From Fragum whitleyi (lineage: Eukaryota > Mollusca > Bivalvia > Cardiida > Cardiidae), in NCBI GenBank assembly GCA_948146395.1, contig OX411552.1, positions 48,495,058 through 48,559,057 of the forward strand: DNA of 64,000 nt. Reading direction: 5' to 3'. Numbering within the stretch: position 1 is the stretch's first letter; each line of letters starts with the position of its first letter. The notes beneath the pieces are model-generated. The model ran no database searches. It worked only from the letters and a program-made list of their open reading frames with translations, and was not told the DNA's origin. A program made the position numbers and the translations under genes. Below are positions 32,385-42,659 of the stretch, in pieces.

Positions 32385-34001
32385 AAAAAATGATGCCTCT
32401 AAAGCACTAAATAGTGTTGTTGTTTTTTTCAAGATTTGAAGACCTGTCCTAGTTTTTACCCTCTTTAGGAATTTCCTAAGAAGATTTTAAAACTAACCTC
32501 CTGATCAAGTTACAATTTGTTCAATCAAAAAAAAATTACATCAGGATTTTCTTAAATTAGACCTTTTTGCCGCAATTTGACCCCACTTGACCCATTTTTG
32601 AACTTTACCAAGATTTATTTCATAGAGACAAAAATTCAGACCATGCTTAAAGAAATTTGAGCCAGAAGTATTGCCTCAAGAGTGCACACAAGGTTTTTCT
32701 AAGATTTGACCCCTTGGCCTAATTTTGACCCCACTTGTTCCAATTTCGAACTTGACCTAGATTTCATGGAGAACATAAACATTCTGACTAAGACATTTGG
32801 ACCAAATATGTGGCCTCTAGAGTGCGAACAAAGTTTTCAGCTTATCTGAGCACTATATGCTCAAGATGAGCTTTTTATCATATTTTGTCTGTCGAGGGTC
32901 ATCTGTTAGTTGTCATCATTAGGTTCCAAGTCATCAACAATTCTTTAATTATCTTCTCCTCCCAAACCAATGGACAGATTTTAACAAAATTTTGCAGGAA
33001 TATTCCTTGGGCTACCCTTCTCAAAACTTGTTTGCAAAATTTTGATTGACCCCCAAATATGGACAGGGCAGGGTGGGGCAGTTTTTAACCCGAAATCTTT
33101 TAACATCTTCTTCTCAGTAACCAATGTCTGGACTTTAACCAAACTCGGCAGACCCTTCTCAAAACTTGTTCCTGGAATATTGCTTGACACCCAAATATTG
33201 GTGTGGTAGGGCGGGGCTTATTTTGACCCTGAAATATTTAAACATCTTTTCCTCAGTAACCTGTAGGCCAAATTTCACCAAACTTGGCAGAAATGTTTCT
33301 TGATTGACCCCTCTCAAGAGTTGTTTAAGAAATTTTGATTGACCCCAAACATGGGTGTGGCAGGGCAGGGAGTCTTTTCACATTTGAAACTTTACAATGT
33401 CTTTTCTCCCAATTTCAACAGATATCGCAAGAATGTTCCTCTTTTCTTACAATCAGGTTTGTGTCTGTTTGGCCCATAAATATAGTTATTGTGTGTGGGA
33501 CCTTTTCGCTTTATGAAATCTGTAAACCTTGTAAACCATTAGAATATGTTCAATGAAACTTTGCCAGAATGTTCCTTTGGTCAACCTTTTCATTTTTTTA
33601 AGACATTGGGATTAATTTTGGACTATCCAAATGGGCATGACAGGGCATTTTTTTTTCCCACTTTTAAATTACATCTCCTCAACCTCTAGGCAAATTTGAA
33701 CGAGACTTTGCAAGAATGTTACTTGGGTGACATTCACTGGACCAATAAAATTCAGGTGAGTGGTTAAGGGTCATTCTGGCCCTCTTGTGCTAAAATTGAC
33801 CACCTTGACATCATTTTAGACTGCAATTGACCCAATTTCGGACCTGACCAAGATTTGATGGAGACCAACATTCTGACCAAGTTTCAAGACATTTGAGCCC
33901 AAAATGTGGCCTCTTTGAGTTCACAAAAGGTAAAAGTTGATGATGGACGAATGACAGCACCTAATCATAATTGCCCCTCTTGAGCACTTCATGCTCAGGT
34001 T
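32385..34001 (+). mobile_element. Degraded family A-type element, interrupted by an inverted element
   Basis: Two arms (32385-32836 and 33788-34001) carry decayed ~145-bp units like those at 1915-6170 (ATTTGACCCCTTGGCCTAAT, TGACCCAATTTCGGACCTGA, TGTGGCCTCTAGAGTG). The right arm ends with GAGCACTTCATGCTCAGG, a truncated 3' hairpin. The 5' end is missing. The interruption is the minus-strand element 32837-33787, and removing it restores one continuous unit. Confidence 0.6.
32837..33787 (-). mobile_element. Chimeric element: family A ends, family B-like core, minus strand
   Basis: On the minus strand the 5' end (33787 leftward) is CAAGAGGGCCAGAATGACCC then CCACTCACCTGAA. The 3' end has TGAGCATATAGTGCTCA with outer arms CTCATC/GATAAG, then CTGA (32837). 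Those are family A termini. The core, read on the minus strand, is family B-like (CACGCCCAT-type words, ATTGGGGGTCAATCAAAAT-like blocks and GGAGGAGAAGATAATT-like ends). It appears on the plus strand as ATTTTGATTGACCCCCAAAT, TTCTCAAAACTTGTTTGC and GGCAGGGCGGGGCTTATTTT. It sits inside another family A-type array with no target duplication. Confidence 0.75.
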
Positions 34002-34002
34002 C

Positions 34003-34394
34003 TATATAACACATAGAGAAATTACCCCCGCCCATAAAGTACACATTTTTCATCTGACCAAAACAATTTTTAGTAGACTCAGTCATAAAGGGTCCATCAA
34101 GGAACATTCCAGTGAAATTTGGTTGATATCCATCAGTTAGATTTTGAAAAAAGTCACATAATTATTACCAAATGCCCATTAAAGCCTTGTTTTTCAATGG
34201 ATCAAAAAACCTTGAACAACTTTGAAAGAGGGTCTCCCAAGGTTCAATCATGAGATGTTTGGTTAAAATTCATCTAGCAGTTTTTGAGATAAAAAAATTT
34301 AAAGAAAAAATTTACGACCACACACATGGACGGACACACAACTGACACAGCGCCATGACAACAGCCCCAGTGGCCTTTGGCCAGTGTCGCTTAA
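34003..34394 (+). mobile_element. Family D 3' portion
   Basis: D-type units (CTATATAACACATAGAGAAA, CGCCCATAAAGTACACATTT) lead into a 3' end: GGACGGACACACAACTGACA, GCCATGACAACAGCCC, hairpin arms GTGGCC/GGCCAGTG around TTT, and GCTTAA at 34394. The 5' half is missing; it may be the far side of the D element at 30861 or a separate one. Confidence 0.6.
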
Positions 34395-34735
34395 AAATGA
34401 ACAATAAGGTACCTCTACCTTTAATTTCTATTGGATCCTTTCCATTTTCAAAAGGTTCATCCTTATGATCAGACATTTAAGCCCCCTTTGTTTATAAGCC
34501 CGAAGAGTCGAATTATGTTATGGCCCCGGCCGGCCGTCTGTCTGTCCGACCGGCCGTTAGCAATTTTTTGTGTGCGCAACTCCTCCTTCACCATCAATGG
34601 AAATGAGCTGTAACTAGACATAATTTTTTCCTATGATGTCTAGTTCTGCATAGGACTTTTTTAAATTCAAAATGCTCCTGTCATTCTTGAGTTATCTTGA
34701 ATTATCTACCCTTGAAATGAATGAAAAAAAAATAA

Positions 34736-35998
34736 CAAGAGGACCAAGATGGTCCTAGATCGCTCACCTGAGTCTCTATGACCCCTGGGACATCACATAA
34801 ATTAGATAGGCAGATTTCAAAAAGAAGATAATTGCCTAAGATCAATACCATGGAACGTTTTCAGCGAAGAGCAAGACAGATATGCCTTTTTGCTCTTTGA
34901 TTCTATGTAAAAAGGGTTGCGCCCGGATGAAGCCCAAATATGATCCTAGGGTCTTGATATGAAAAAACTCGGTAGAGGTCAACTAGATGATGCTACATAC
35001 CAAATATGAAAGCTGTCTGCCTTCTGGTTACAGAGAAGAAGATTTTTGACGATTTTCATTTTTTTACCCTTCGTGCTCATAAGAGATAAAGGGATGCACC
35101 TGTGCAAAGCCCAAATATGACCCAAGGGTCTTGATATGAACAAACTTGGTAGAGGCCCACTAGGTGATGCTACACACCAAATATTAAAGCTGTCTGCCAT
35201 CTGGTTACAGAGAAGAAGATTTTTAAAGATTTTCGCTCATTGATTCTATGTAAAAAGGGTTGGGCCCGGGCAAAGCCCAAACATGATCCTAGGGTCTTGA
35301 TATGAACAAACTTGGTAGAGGTCCACTAGATGATGCTACATACCAAATATGAAAGCTGTCTGCCTTCTGGTTTCAGAGAAGAAGATTTTTGAAGATTTTC
35401 AATTTTTTACCCTTCGTGCTCATAAGAGATAAAGGGATGCACCCATGCAAATCACAAATATGACCCAAGGGTCTTGTTATGAACAAACTTGGTAGAGGCC
35501 CACTAGGTGATGCTACACACCAAATATTTAAGCTGTCTGCCATCTGGTTACAGAGAAGAAGATTTTTAAAGATGTTCGCTCTTTGATTCTATGTAAAAAG
35601 GGTTGGGCTCGGGCTAAGCCCAAATATGACCCAAGGGTCTTGATATGAACAAACTTGGTAGAGGTCCACTAGATGATGCTACATACTTAATATGAAAGCT
35701 TTCTGCCTTCTGGTTTCAGAGAAGAAGATTTTTAAAGATTTTCATATTTTCACCCTTTTTGTGAAGGGTAAAGGGAAAGTTAAGGGTGGATTTCATTTAT
35801 TTGAACAACTTTGGTAGGGCTTGACCCAAGGAACATCCCTGCCAAGTTTCATCAAGATTGGCCCTCTGGTTTAGGAGGAGAAGATGTTTAAAGAAATTGA
35901 GGACGACGCACGACGGACGACGCACGACTGACGACGGACGACGGACATTCTACGATCCCAATAGCTCACCTTGAGCACTTCGTGCTCAGGTGAGCTAA
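34736..35998 (+). mobile_element. Family A element, 'GGTCTTGATATGAAC' core
   Basis: 5' CAAGAGGACCAAGATGGTCC (hairpin GGACCA/TGGTCC) then GATCGCTCACCTGAG. 3' tract GACGACGCACGACGGACGAC, GATCCCAATAGCTCACC, inner arms TGAGCAC-TTC-GTGCTCA, then GGTGAGCTAA at 35998. The core alternates two unit types of ~150-180 bases, one containing TACCCTTCGTGCTCATAAGA and one GCTCTTTGATTCTATGTAAA, so the true period is a dimer. It is a sister of 44433-46046. Confidence 0.8.
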
Positions 35999-36483
35999 AA
36001 ACTAGAAAGCCATGAATGGCTTGAGTCGCTCCACAGGCTTGAAATTGCTTGTAATAGCAAATAAAAAGTATTGACAAGATTTTTTAGATATTTTTGGTTC
36101 GACTGATGTTCAAAATTGATTTTTTCAAAATTTCCACTACATAACATATAGAGAAATGACCTCCGCCAATAAGACATATTTTTCATCCAATCACAATAAT
36201 ATTTGGCTGCATGATAATTGAACGCCCAAGGATCATACCAATAATGTTTGATTGATATCTATCGTAAAATACTTCAAAAAAAATTATTTTCAAAATTTCC
36301 ACTATATGACATATACAGAAATGTCCTCGGCCCATAAAATTCATATTTTTCATCTGATCACAATAATTTTAGGTACACTGATGAAGGGTCACTCAAGTAA
36401 CATTCCAGTGAAATTTGGTCAATATCCATCAATTACATTTTGAGAAAATGATTTTCAAAGTTTCCACTATATAACATATAGAA

Positions 36484-37772
36484 CAAGAGGACCGTTGGCC
36501 CTGGGTCGCTCACCTGAGAAAAAAGCTTCATTACCTAGGTATTTCAAAAATGATCCAAAGTACTACCCCCTCCCCAAGACACTCAGCACCTGGTGACCCT
36601 ACAGTCATGATTTTAGCTATTATTAATGTCAATATATTGATCACCCATGACAATTTTCAAGTCTGTAGGGTTCCTGATCTAGGAGAAGAATAAAGTTAAA
36701 GATTTCAAAATTGATCCAAAGTACTACCCCCTGCCCCCTAATGCTCCGCATCTGGTAGCCCTACATTCATGATTTTAGCTATTTTATTTAAGATCCATAT
36801 GCTTATCATCCATGCCAATATTGAAGTCTGTAGGGCTCCTGGTTCATTAGAAGATGAAGATTAAAGTTACAAAATTTTCACAAAAGTACTCCCCCCTCCC
36901 CCCCTAGTGCTCCGCACCTGGTGGCTTAACAGTAATGATTTTAGCTATTTATATTAAGGTCTATGAGCTGATCCTCCATGCCAATTTTCAAGTCTGTAGG
37001 GCTTGTGGTTCAGAAGAAGAAGAAGAAGGTTAAAGATTACAAAATTTTCCCAAAAGTACTATCCTCTCCCCCCTGGTGCTACGCACCTGGTGAATCTACA
37101 GTCATGATTTTAGGTATTTTTATAAAGGTCCATATGCTGATCATCCATGCCAATATTCAAATCTGTAGGTCTCCTGGTTTAGAAGAAGAAAAAGGTTAAA
37201 AATTACAAAATTTTCATCATAGTACTACCCCCTCCCCCCTGGTGCTCTGCACCTGGTGGCCCTACAGATATGATTTTAGCTATTTTTATTAAGGTCTATG
37301 AGGTGATCATCCATGCAAAATTTTAAGGCTGTAGGCCTTCATGATCAGAAGAAGAAGAAGGTTAAAGATTACAAAATTTACCCAAAGTACTACCCCCTCC
37401 CCCCTGATGCTCCGCACCTGGTGGCCCAACAGATATGATTTTAGCTATTTTTATTAAGGTCTATCAGCTGATCATCCATACCAAATTTCAAGGCTGTAGG
37501 GCTGCTGGTTCAGTAGAAGAAGAATTTTAAAGAATTTCTTAAATTTTTAACTTTGGTTGCCATAGCAACCAGAGTTTTTCACCGATTTCAATTCTTTTAG
37601 CAATTCTTAAAGGGGACCACCTAAGGAACATTTCTGCCAAGTTTGGTTAAAATTGGCCTAGTAGTTTAGGAGGAGATGTCGTTTAAAGAAATTGTTGACG
37701 GACGACGCACGGACGCCGGACAAAAGGTGATCACAATAGCTCACTTGAGCACGTTGTGCTCAGGTGAGCTAA
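36484..37772 (+). mobile_element. Family A element, 'CTACCCCCTCC' core, nested in family D
   Basis: 5' CAAGAGGACCGTTGGCCCTG (hairpin with G-T pairs) and GTCGCTCACCTGAG. The core is ~165-bp units (TACTACCCCCTCCCCC, GGTGCTCCGCACCTGGTGG, TCATGATTTTAGCTATTT, AATTTTCAAGTCTGTAGGGC). 3' tract GACGGACGACGCACGGACGC, then a slightly decayed left arm (GCTCACTTGAGCAC), loop GTT, and GTGCTCAGGTGAGCTAA. The flanks CATATAGA|..|AAATGACC fit a D unit with no added bases, bar one substitution. Confidence 0.8.
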
Positions 37773-37925
37773 AAATGACCTCCGCTCATAAAATACATAA
37801 TTTTCATCCAATCACAAAACCTTTTGGTACACTGATAATGGGTCACTCAAGGATCATTCCAGTGAAATTTTGTTGATATCCATTGATTACATTCTGAGAA
37901 AATGATTTTCAAAGTTTCCTCTATA

Positions 37926-39324
37926 CAAGAGGCCCAAGAGGGCCTATACCGCTCCACTGGCTTTAAAATCTTTAGACTTTCATTAAATAAAGCTTACTTT
38001 AAATGAATACATTAACACTCCAAAATCTCCTAAGACCTATTTAGTAATGATTAAATGGTTCTGGTCCATATTGCACCAAAATACTCAATCACAATTAACC
38101 TGCAACCCTTGACCAATCTTATTAAAACATAAGGTTCAGAAGATGTCGTTCAAAGATTTCGGGCTCATAATAGGCCCCACCTGACATGCCCATATTTATG
38201 GACCAAACAAAATTTCTTGAAACAATTTAAGTAAATAGTCACCCAAGAAATATTCTGGTAAAGTTTCATTGAAATTGGCTGAGTGGTTCTGGAGGAGATA
38301 TTGTTCAAAGATTTTGGTCTCAATATAAGCCCCGCCCTGCCACACCCAAATATAAAGGCCTATCTAAATTTAGCAAATAATTTTTGAAAAGAGACACTCA
38401 AAGAACATTCTGGTAAAGTTTCATTGAAAATAGCCAAGTGGTTCTGGAGAAAATGTCATTTGAAAATTTTGGGCTCAAAATAGGCCCTGCCCTGCCATGC
38501 CCATATTTTTAGTCAAATGAAAATTTCTTGAACAATTTAAGTAAAGGGTCACCCAAGGAACATTCTGTTAAAGTTTCATTGAAATCAGCCCAGTGGTTCA
38601 GGAGGAGATGTCGTTCAAAGATTTCGTGCTCAAAATAGCCCCTCCCTGCCACACCCATATTTATGGACCAATGAAAATTTCTTGAACAATTTAGGTAAAG
38701 GGTGACCGAAGGAACATTCTGATAAAGTTTCATTGAAATTGGCCCAGTAGTTCAGGAGGAGATGTGGTTCAAAGATTTCAGGCTCAAAATAAGCCACACT
38801 CTGCCACGCCCATATTTATAGACCAATCAAAATTTTTTGAACAATTTAGGTTAAGGGTCACCCAAGGAACATTCTGTCAAAGTTTCATTGAAATCGGCCG
38901 GGTGGTTCACGAGGAGATGTCGTTCAAAGATTTCGGGCTCAAAATAAGCCCCGCCCTGCCACGCCCATATTTATGGGCCAATCAAAATTTCTTGAACAAT
39001 TTAAGTAAAGGGTCACCCAAGGAACATGCATGCCAAGTTTCATTGAAATCGGCCCTATGGTTTGGGAGGAGAAGATTTTTAAAGATTTCAAAGTGAAAAA
39101 ATGCCACGCCCTGCCACACCCATATTTGGGGGCCAATCAAAATTCTTTGAACAAATTAAGAAGGGGGCCACCCAAGGATCATTTCTACCAAGTTTCGTTA
39201 AAATCCGCCCATTGGTTTGGGAGGAGAAGATGTTTAAAGGAAAAGTTAACGCACTGACGCACCCACACACGGACGCACACTCTGCCATGACAATAGCTCG
39301 CTGGCCTTCGGCCAGTGGAGCTAA
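37926..39324 (+). mobile_element. Family B element nested in family D with exact empty site
   Basis: 5' CAAGAGGCCCAAGAGGGCCT, then CCGCTCCACTGGC. 3' GCCATGACAATAGCTCG, hairpin CTGGCC-TTC-GGCCAG, GTGGAGCTAA at 39324. Removing these 1399 bases joins CTCTATA to TAACATATAGAG, which is the normal D unit (CACTATATAACATATAGAG). This fixes both ends to the base and shows insertion between A and T with no duplication. The core is family B units (CCATATTTATGGACCAATC, GGTCACCCAAGGAACATT). Confidence 0.85.
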
Positions 39325-40061
39325 TAACATATAGAGAAACATATAGATAAATGACCTCAGCCCATAAAATCCATATTTTTTATCCGATCACAATAATTTT
39401 TGGTAGACTGATAAAGGGTGACCCAAGAATCATTCATGTAAAATTTAATTGGTATCCATTGATTAGAATCTGAGAAAACTCACTTTTTACCATATTTGGA
39501 AATTAGCCACGCCCATTTAATCCATGTTTTTCATTGGATCAAAATTTCTTGAACAACTTTGTAAGAGGGTCACCCAAGGATCATTCCTGTGAAGTTTGGT
39601 TGAAATTCATCCAGTAGTTTCTGAGGGGAAGATTTTTAAAGAAAAAGTTTATGACCGGACGCACGGACAGACGGACGGACGCACGACGGACACAACGCCA
39701 TGACAATAGCCCCAGTGGCCTTCGGCCAGTGGAGCTAAAAATTGTGAGCTCCTTTTCTCCTACATTTTGAATGGGAATGAACTGAAACTTGCCACAATGA
39801 CTCTGTAGGTTGTCCATTTGTGCTTAGGACTAAAAAAATTTTTTTCATATGTAAAGTAGGTTCTGATTTATCTGCCCTTTACTTAACAAAATGGCTTAAA
39901 ATTACAGATTTTTTGTGTGTGTACACAACGCCTACAAATTTAATTGGATTGAACTGAATCTTGCGACAATGTATCCCTAATATTTACACTGACCATGTGA
40001 CAAAGTGTACATGAATACACTTTTTCTTCTTTAGAGGTACAGATGAAGGTGGTATTTTGAA

Positions 40062-40306
40062 CTACCCCTTGCCACGCTGATCCTGAAATATTCCTGCTTT
40101 AGCAGGAGGTATAGGCAAAGATCAGCCTGCACATGTGTGCAGTCTGATCTTAGTCTAAACCACCTGATTTTCCTTTTTAGATAGGAAAAATCTGACAAGT
40201 ATATTTTCCAAATAATACGGACATAAAATGAGTGCATTCTGAGTTTTCAGCACTTTGATTTACTACATAATTTTTCAAAGCTTTTTTTTCAGCAAGACAA
40301 GGGATA
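40062..40306 (+). mobile_element. MITE family P1, decayed ends
   Basis: CCCCTTGCCACGCTGATCCT at the left and TTTCAGCAAGACAAGGGATAA at the right. The interior TTCCTGCTTTAGCAGGAGG and AGATCAGCCTGCACATGTGT/GCAGTCTGATCTTA palindrome is preserved better than the termini. Confidence 0.65.
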
Positions 40307-41033
40307 ATATTTCACACAAACCCTGATTTGAGGGCATTCATTGGAATCACCCAATTGAGATGGTTCAGGAGTAAATATAACATAGTGACCCCCCCCCCCT
40401 TTCCACCTTTGTAGGCTTGCTTGTCTGCTTTAAATTATTTCTCTCTTTTCAGTTCTATAAACAAATTAGATATGGCGAAACTGAAATGGCAATACAGCCT
40501 TTATTTTCAATCCTTTTTATCAAACTCATTTAATTAACACATTGTACAAAATAAATATTAATCATTTTACATAAAATTGACCTTATTTTTATTAAACTAT
40601 TGTGAGAGCTTATTCATATGTCAAAAATTAATTACTTTCAAAATATGACCTTGACCTTCACTGATGACCTTAACTTTGTTATGCATGTACAGATCTTGTT
40701 AAAATCAATACACATGTGAAATATGAAAGCTCTTAACAAAGCAATCTAAATTCATGGCCAATGTTTGTTTTAATTCTACACAAATTTTCCCTTGAAGAAT
40801 AATTGACCTTGACATATGACCTTGAAGATGGTAGCATCAGAAAGGTCTTGTCCCAAGCAACCATCATGTCAAATATTAAGGAAATTTCCCTTACCTTCAA
40901 AAACTAACCTTGACCAATGACCTTAAAACTTGGTACTAACAGAAAGCTCTTGTGATAAGCAATCATCATGTAAAATATGAAGGCTCTATCACTTTCCCTT
41001 CAAAAATTATTTCCAATGTTAAAGGTTTCTTTT
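40307..41033. other. Non-coding; degenerate ~150-bp repeats
   Basis: From about 40630 to 41040 the words TGACCTTGACCTTCACTGAT, GACCTTGACATATGACCTTG, TGACCAATGACCTTAAAAC and CATGTAAAATATGAAGGCTC recur at ~150-base spacing, ending in ACAAACGGACAAACAGAG. This looks like an old core and 3' tract of a Helitron-like element without recognisable hairpins. Confidence 0.4.
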
Positions 41034-41268
41034 TTACAAACGGACAAACAGAGTAACACACAAACAGATGGGGGCAAAACCCATTTTAAACCTCAATTTA
41101 GACTGGTCCAAACAGTAGGAAAATGCAAAAATAATCCAACCTTTCTTTGGCTGTAAATAGTATTTTCCTGGTGTACACAAAGCTAAGACAGACAGTATAG
41201 ACTGAGATAAGCCTGCACAGACACACGGTCTGATCTCAATCCACACTGTCCTCTTACTACTTATAATT

Positions 41269-41506
41269 GAGCCTGTGTGTGACATTTCCAACAATTTGAA
41301 ACGTTTGCGAGGTGCAAACATTGAGTAGCGTTGACAGCCACAAAGTGTAAATATACAGTTACCTGATTACCTAGAGATACTTTGAGACCTTATCTATCTA
41401 CTAAACGCATAGCGAAGACTCTGATCAGACTGATGGGATGCACCAGCTGGTCAGAGTCTTTGCTTTGCGCATATTTGAAATTTTGGGAAATCTCGCGCAC
41501 AGACTC
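41269..41506 (+). mobile_element. MITE family P3, third copy
   Basis: GAGCCTGTGTGTGACATTTC at the left, decayed AAATCTCGCGCACAGACTC at the right. Interior TACTTTGAGACCTTATCTAT and CAGAGTCTTTGCTTTGCGCA match 26375-26600. Just upstream (41195-41255) is a P1-like palindrome remnant (GATAAGCCTGCACAGACAC..TCTGATC). Confidence 0.7.
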
Positions 41507-41760
41507 CATTTATTTTGGGAACAACATATAGCGAGAATGGTTAAATTGTTCAAAAAATTGGCAATCATAGTTTGAAACTCAGGGATTTAGTCTGACTTCA
41601 ACAAAATGGGGTCCAACAGACTCAAAAAAATGGTCTTACGAGTCTATTCTTAATATTTGTGTGTACCTGCTGATGAAGACTAACTTCTTGGGCAATGATT
41701 TTGTTTCTGTGTGAATTTAGAGCTTTAGGTTTAGAATTGGGTGGGCATTTATGAATATTT

Positions 41761-41826
41761 GGGGCTCAAATTCAGGAAAGCATTGAAGACTGTTTAAAAC
41801 AGTCCTCAATTCTTTTCTGAAGCTGA
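41761..41826. repeat. Palindromic hairpin element, family P6, second copy
   Basis: GGGGCTCAAATTCAGGAAAG and ATTGAAGACTG pair with CAGTCCTCAAT and CTTTTCTGAAGCTG around TTTAAAA. Same design as 28241-28309. Confidence 0.5.
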
Positions 41827-42033
41827 TCAACAGAGGGTCAAAGGGACTCACTTCAGATAGTTTTGAGCGTCCTCACTTATACTTATTAATGGGTCTCAGA
41901 CTCTCAAAACCTGCGTCCCTTCAAACCTTGGAAACAAAATTTAAATTCAGCAGGATCCCATAAGTTTTGAAACCAAGATTTGATACATAAAGAGGGAAAA
42001 TGAAGTGTGTAATGAAGTGTGTTTCTTTTTTCA

Positions 42034-42039
42034 TTTAAT
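42034..42039 (-). promoter_or_regulatory. Possible poly(A) signal for UQCC2
   Basis: ATTAAA on the minus strand, about 55 bases past the UQCC2 stop codon, followed by A-rich sequence. It is the commonest variant of the AATAAA signal; position is plausible but function is unproven. Confidence 0.4.
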
Positions 42040-42090
42040 AAACACATAATATGGATGCAATAATCCAAGGCTCAAAAACTGAAAACATAA

Positions 42091-42492
42091 TTATTTTTCT
42101 TTGGAATTTTGTTTCTCTGTTTTATCAATGTTTGTTTCATCATCACCAGTGAAACCCAATGAACTAAGGAACGGTGACCTTTTACGTTTAAGTTCATCCA
42201 TCGCAGCATCTGAAACGGCAATGTGTGCTTCCTCAGAGTCCAGTGTTAAAGCTCCTTTTTTGATGTCAACATAATACTTCTGTTTGTATTTATCGCTAGC
42301 AATATTGTCCAAGCTGGCAATTATTTTATCACAATTTGCCGGGTCTCTAATTTCAGTCATGTCACCATTGTTGAATTCCTTAGCAAATCTGTCTCTGATC
42401 AATGCTCCTAGATCTCTCTTCTTGCTCTTTGTTGTGTCCAGTGGCCATTTTTCTATGACTCGTAGAAACTGCTTGTATCTTCCAGCAGACAT
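42091..42492 (-). CDS. UQCC2: Ubiquinol-cytochrome c reductase complex assembly factor 2
   Basis: A 133-residue protein recognised as UQCC2 (MNF1), a mitochondrial matrix/nucleoid factor that, with UQCC1, stabilises newly made cytochrome b during complex III assembly. Diagnostic segments are the N-terminal RYKQFLRVIEKWPLD, then KKRDLGALIRDRFAKEF, an acidic ANCDKIIASLDNIA segment, KYKQKY and a C-terminal MDELKRKR followed by a variable charged tail. Length is normal for animal UQCC2. The whole reading frame is in one exon. On the minus strand CTATTTCAG sits 10 bases before the ATG, so a 5' UTR intron is likely and the transcript would start further right (beyond 42505). No stop, frameshift or poly(A) tract suggests a processed copy. 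Identification rests on my memory of the family. Confidence 0.88.
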   Translation of the reverse strand: MSAGRYKQFLRVIEKWPLDTTKSKKRDLGALIRDRFAKEFNNGDMTEIRDPANCDKIIASLDNIASDKYKQKYYVDIKKGALTLDSEEAHIAVSDAAMDELKRKRSPFLSSLGFTGDDETNIDKTEKQNSKEK

Positions 42493-42502
42493 TTTAAATT
42501 TT

Positions 42503-42520
42503 CTGAAATAGATATATAGG
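42503..42520 (-). promoter_or_regulatory. Putative 3' splice site upstream of UQCC2
   Basis: The minus strand reads TATATATCTATTTCAG then AAAATTTAAA and the ATG. The pyrimidine-rich TCTATTTCAG fits an acceptor. It implies a 5' non-coding exon to the right, whose donor I cannot place. Confidence 0.5.
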
Positions 42521-42659
42521 ATCTTTCATGAGATTCTGTTTAAGACAAGCTGATCTTAAACAAGTTTAGAATAGAAATGTTATTAATCTAGCCTTGGCGA
42601 GCTTAATAACATTTCTATTCTAGACAAGGTTAAGATTAGTCTGGCTCAAACAAATTTGA

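Larger units (their letters stand above)
36002..39738 (+). mobile_element. Family D element, copy 2, containing two nested elements
   Basis: 5' CTAGAAAGCCATGAATGGCT (hairpin AAGCCAT/ATGGCTT), then TCGCTCCACAGGC. D core units lie at 36070-36483, 37773-37925 and 39325-39600. The 3' end has GGACGGACGCACGACGGACA, GCCATGACAATAGCCC, hairpin GTGGCC-TTC-GGCCAG(TGG) and AGCTAA at 39738. It is interrupted by 36484-37772 (family A) and 37926-39324 (family B). Confidence 0.8.
34490..40015 (-). mobile_element. Family E element split by nested insertions (outermost shell)
   Basis: The left piece (34490-34735) has a hairpin remnant at 34490-34515 and a GGCCGTCTGTCTGTCCGACC tract. It then carries GTGTGCGCAACTCCTCCTTC and the rest of a unit as in 28899-30020. 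The right piece (39739-40015) resumes with GCTCCTTTTCTCCTACATTT, TGTCCATTTGTGCTTAGGAC and CGCCTACAAATTTAATTGGA, the same order as 29655-29860. The 5 kb between are the A (34736-35998) and D (36002-39738) elements, inserted side by side at one A-rich site. Confidence 0.75.

Noticed and set aside
38764..39334. Overlapping open frames of 65-110 residues on both strands
   Set aside because: They fall in family B core units; the same peptides recur at 14414-15805, which marks them as repeat translations.
42284..42511. Plus-strand open frame of 75 residues
   Set aside because: It is the antisense shadow of UQCC2.
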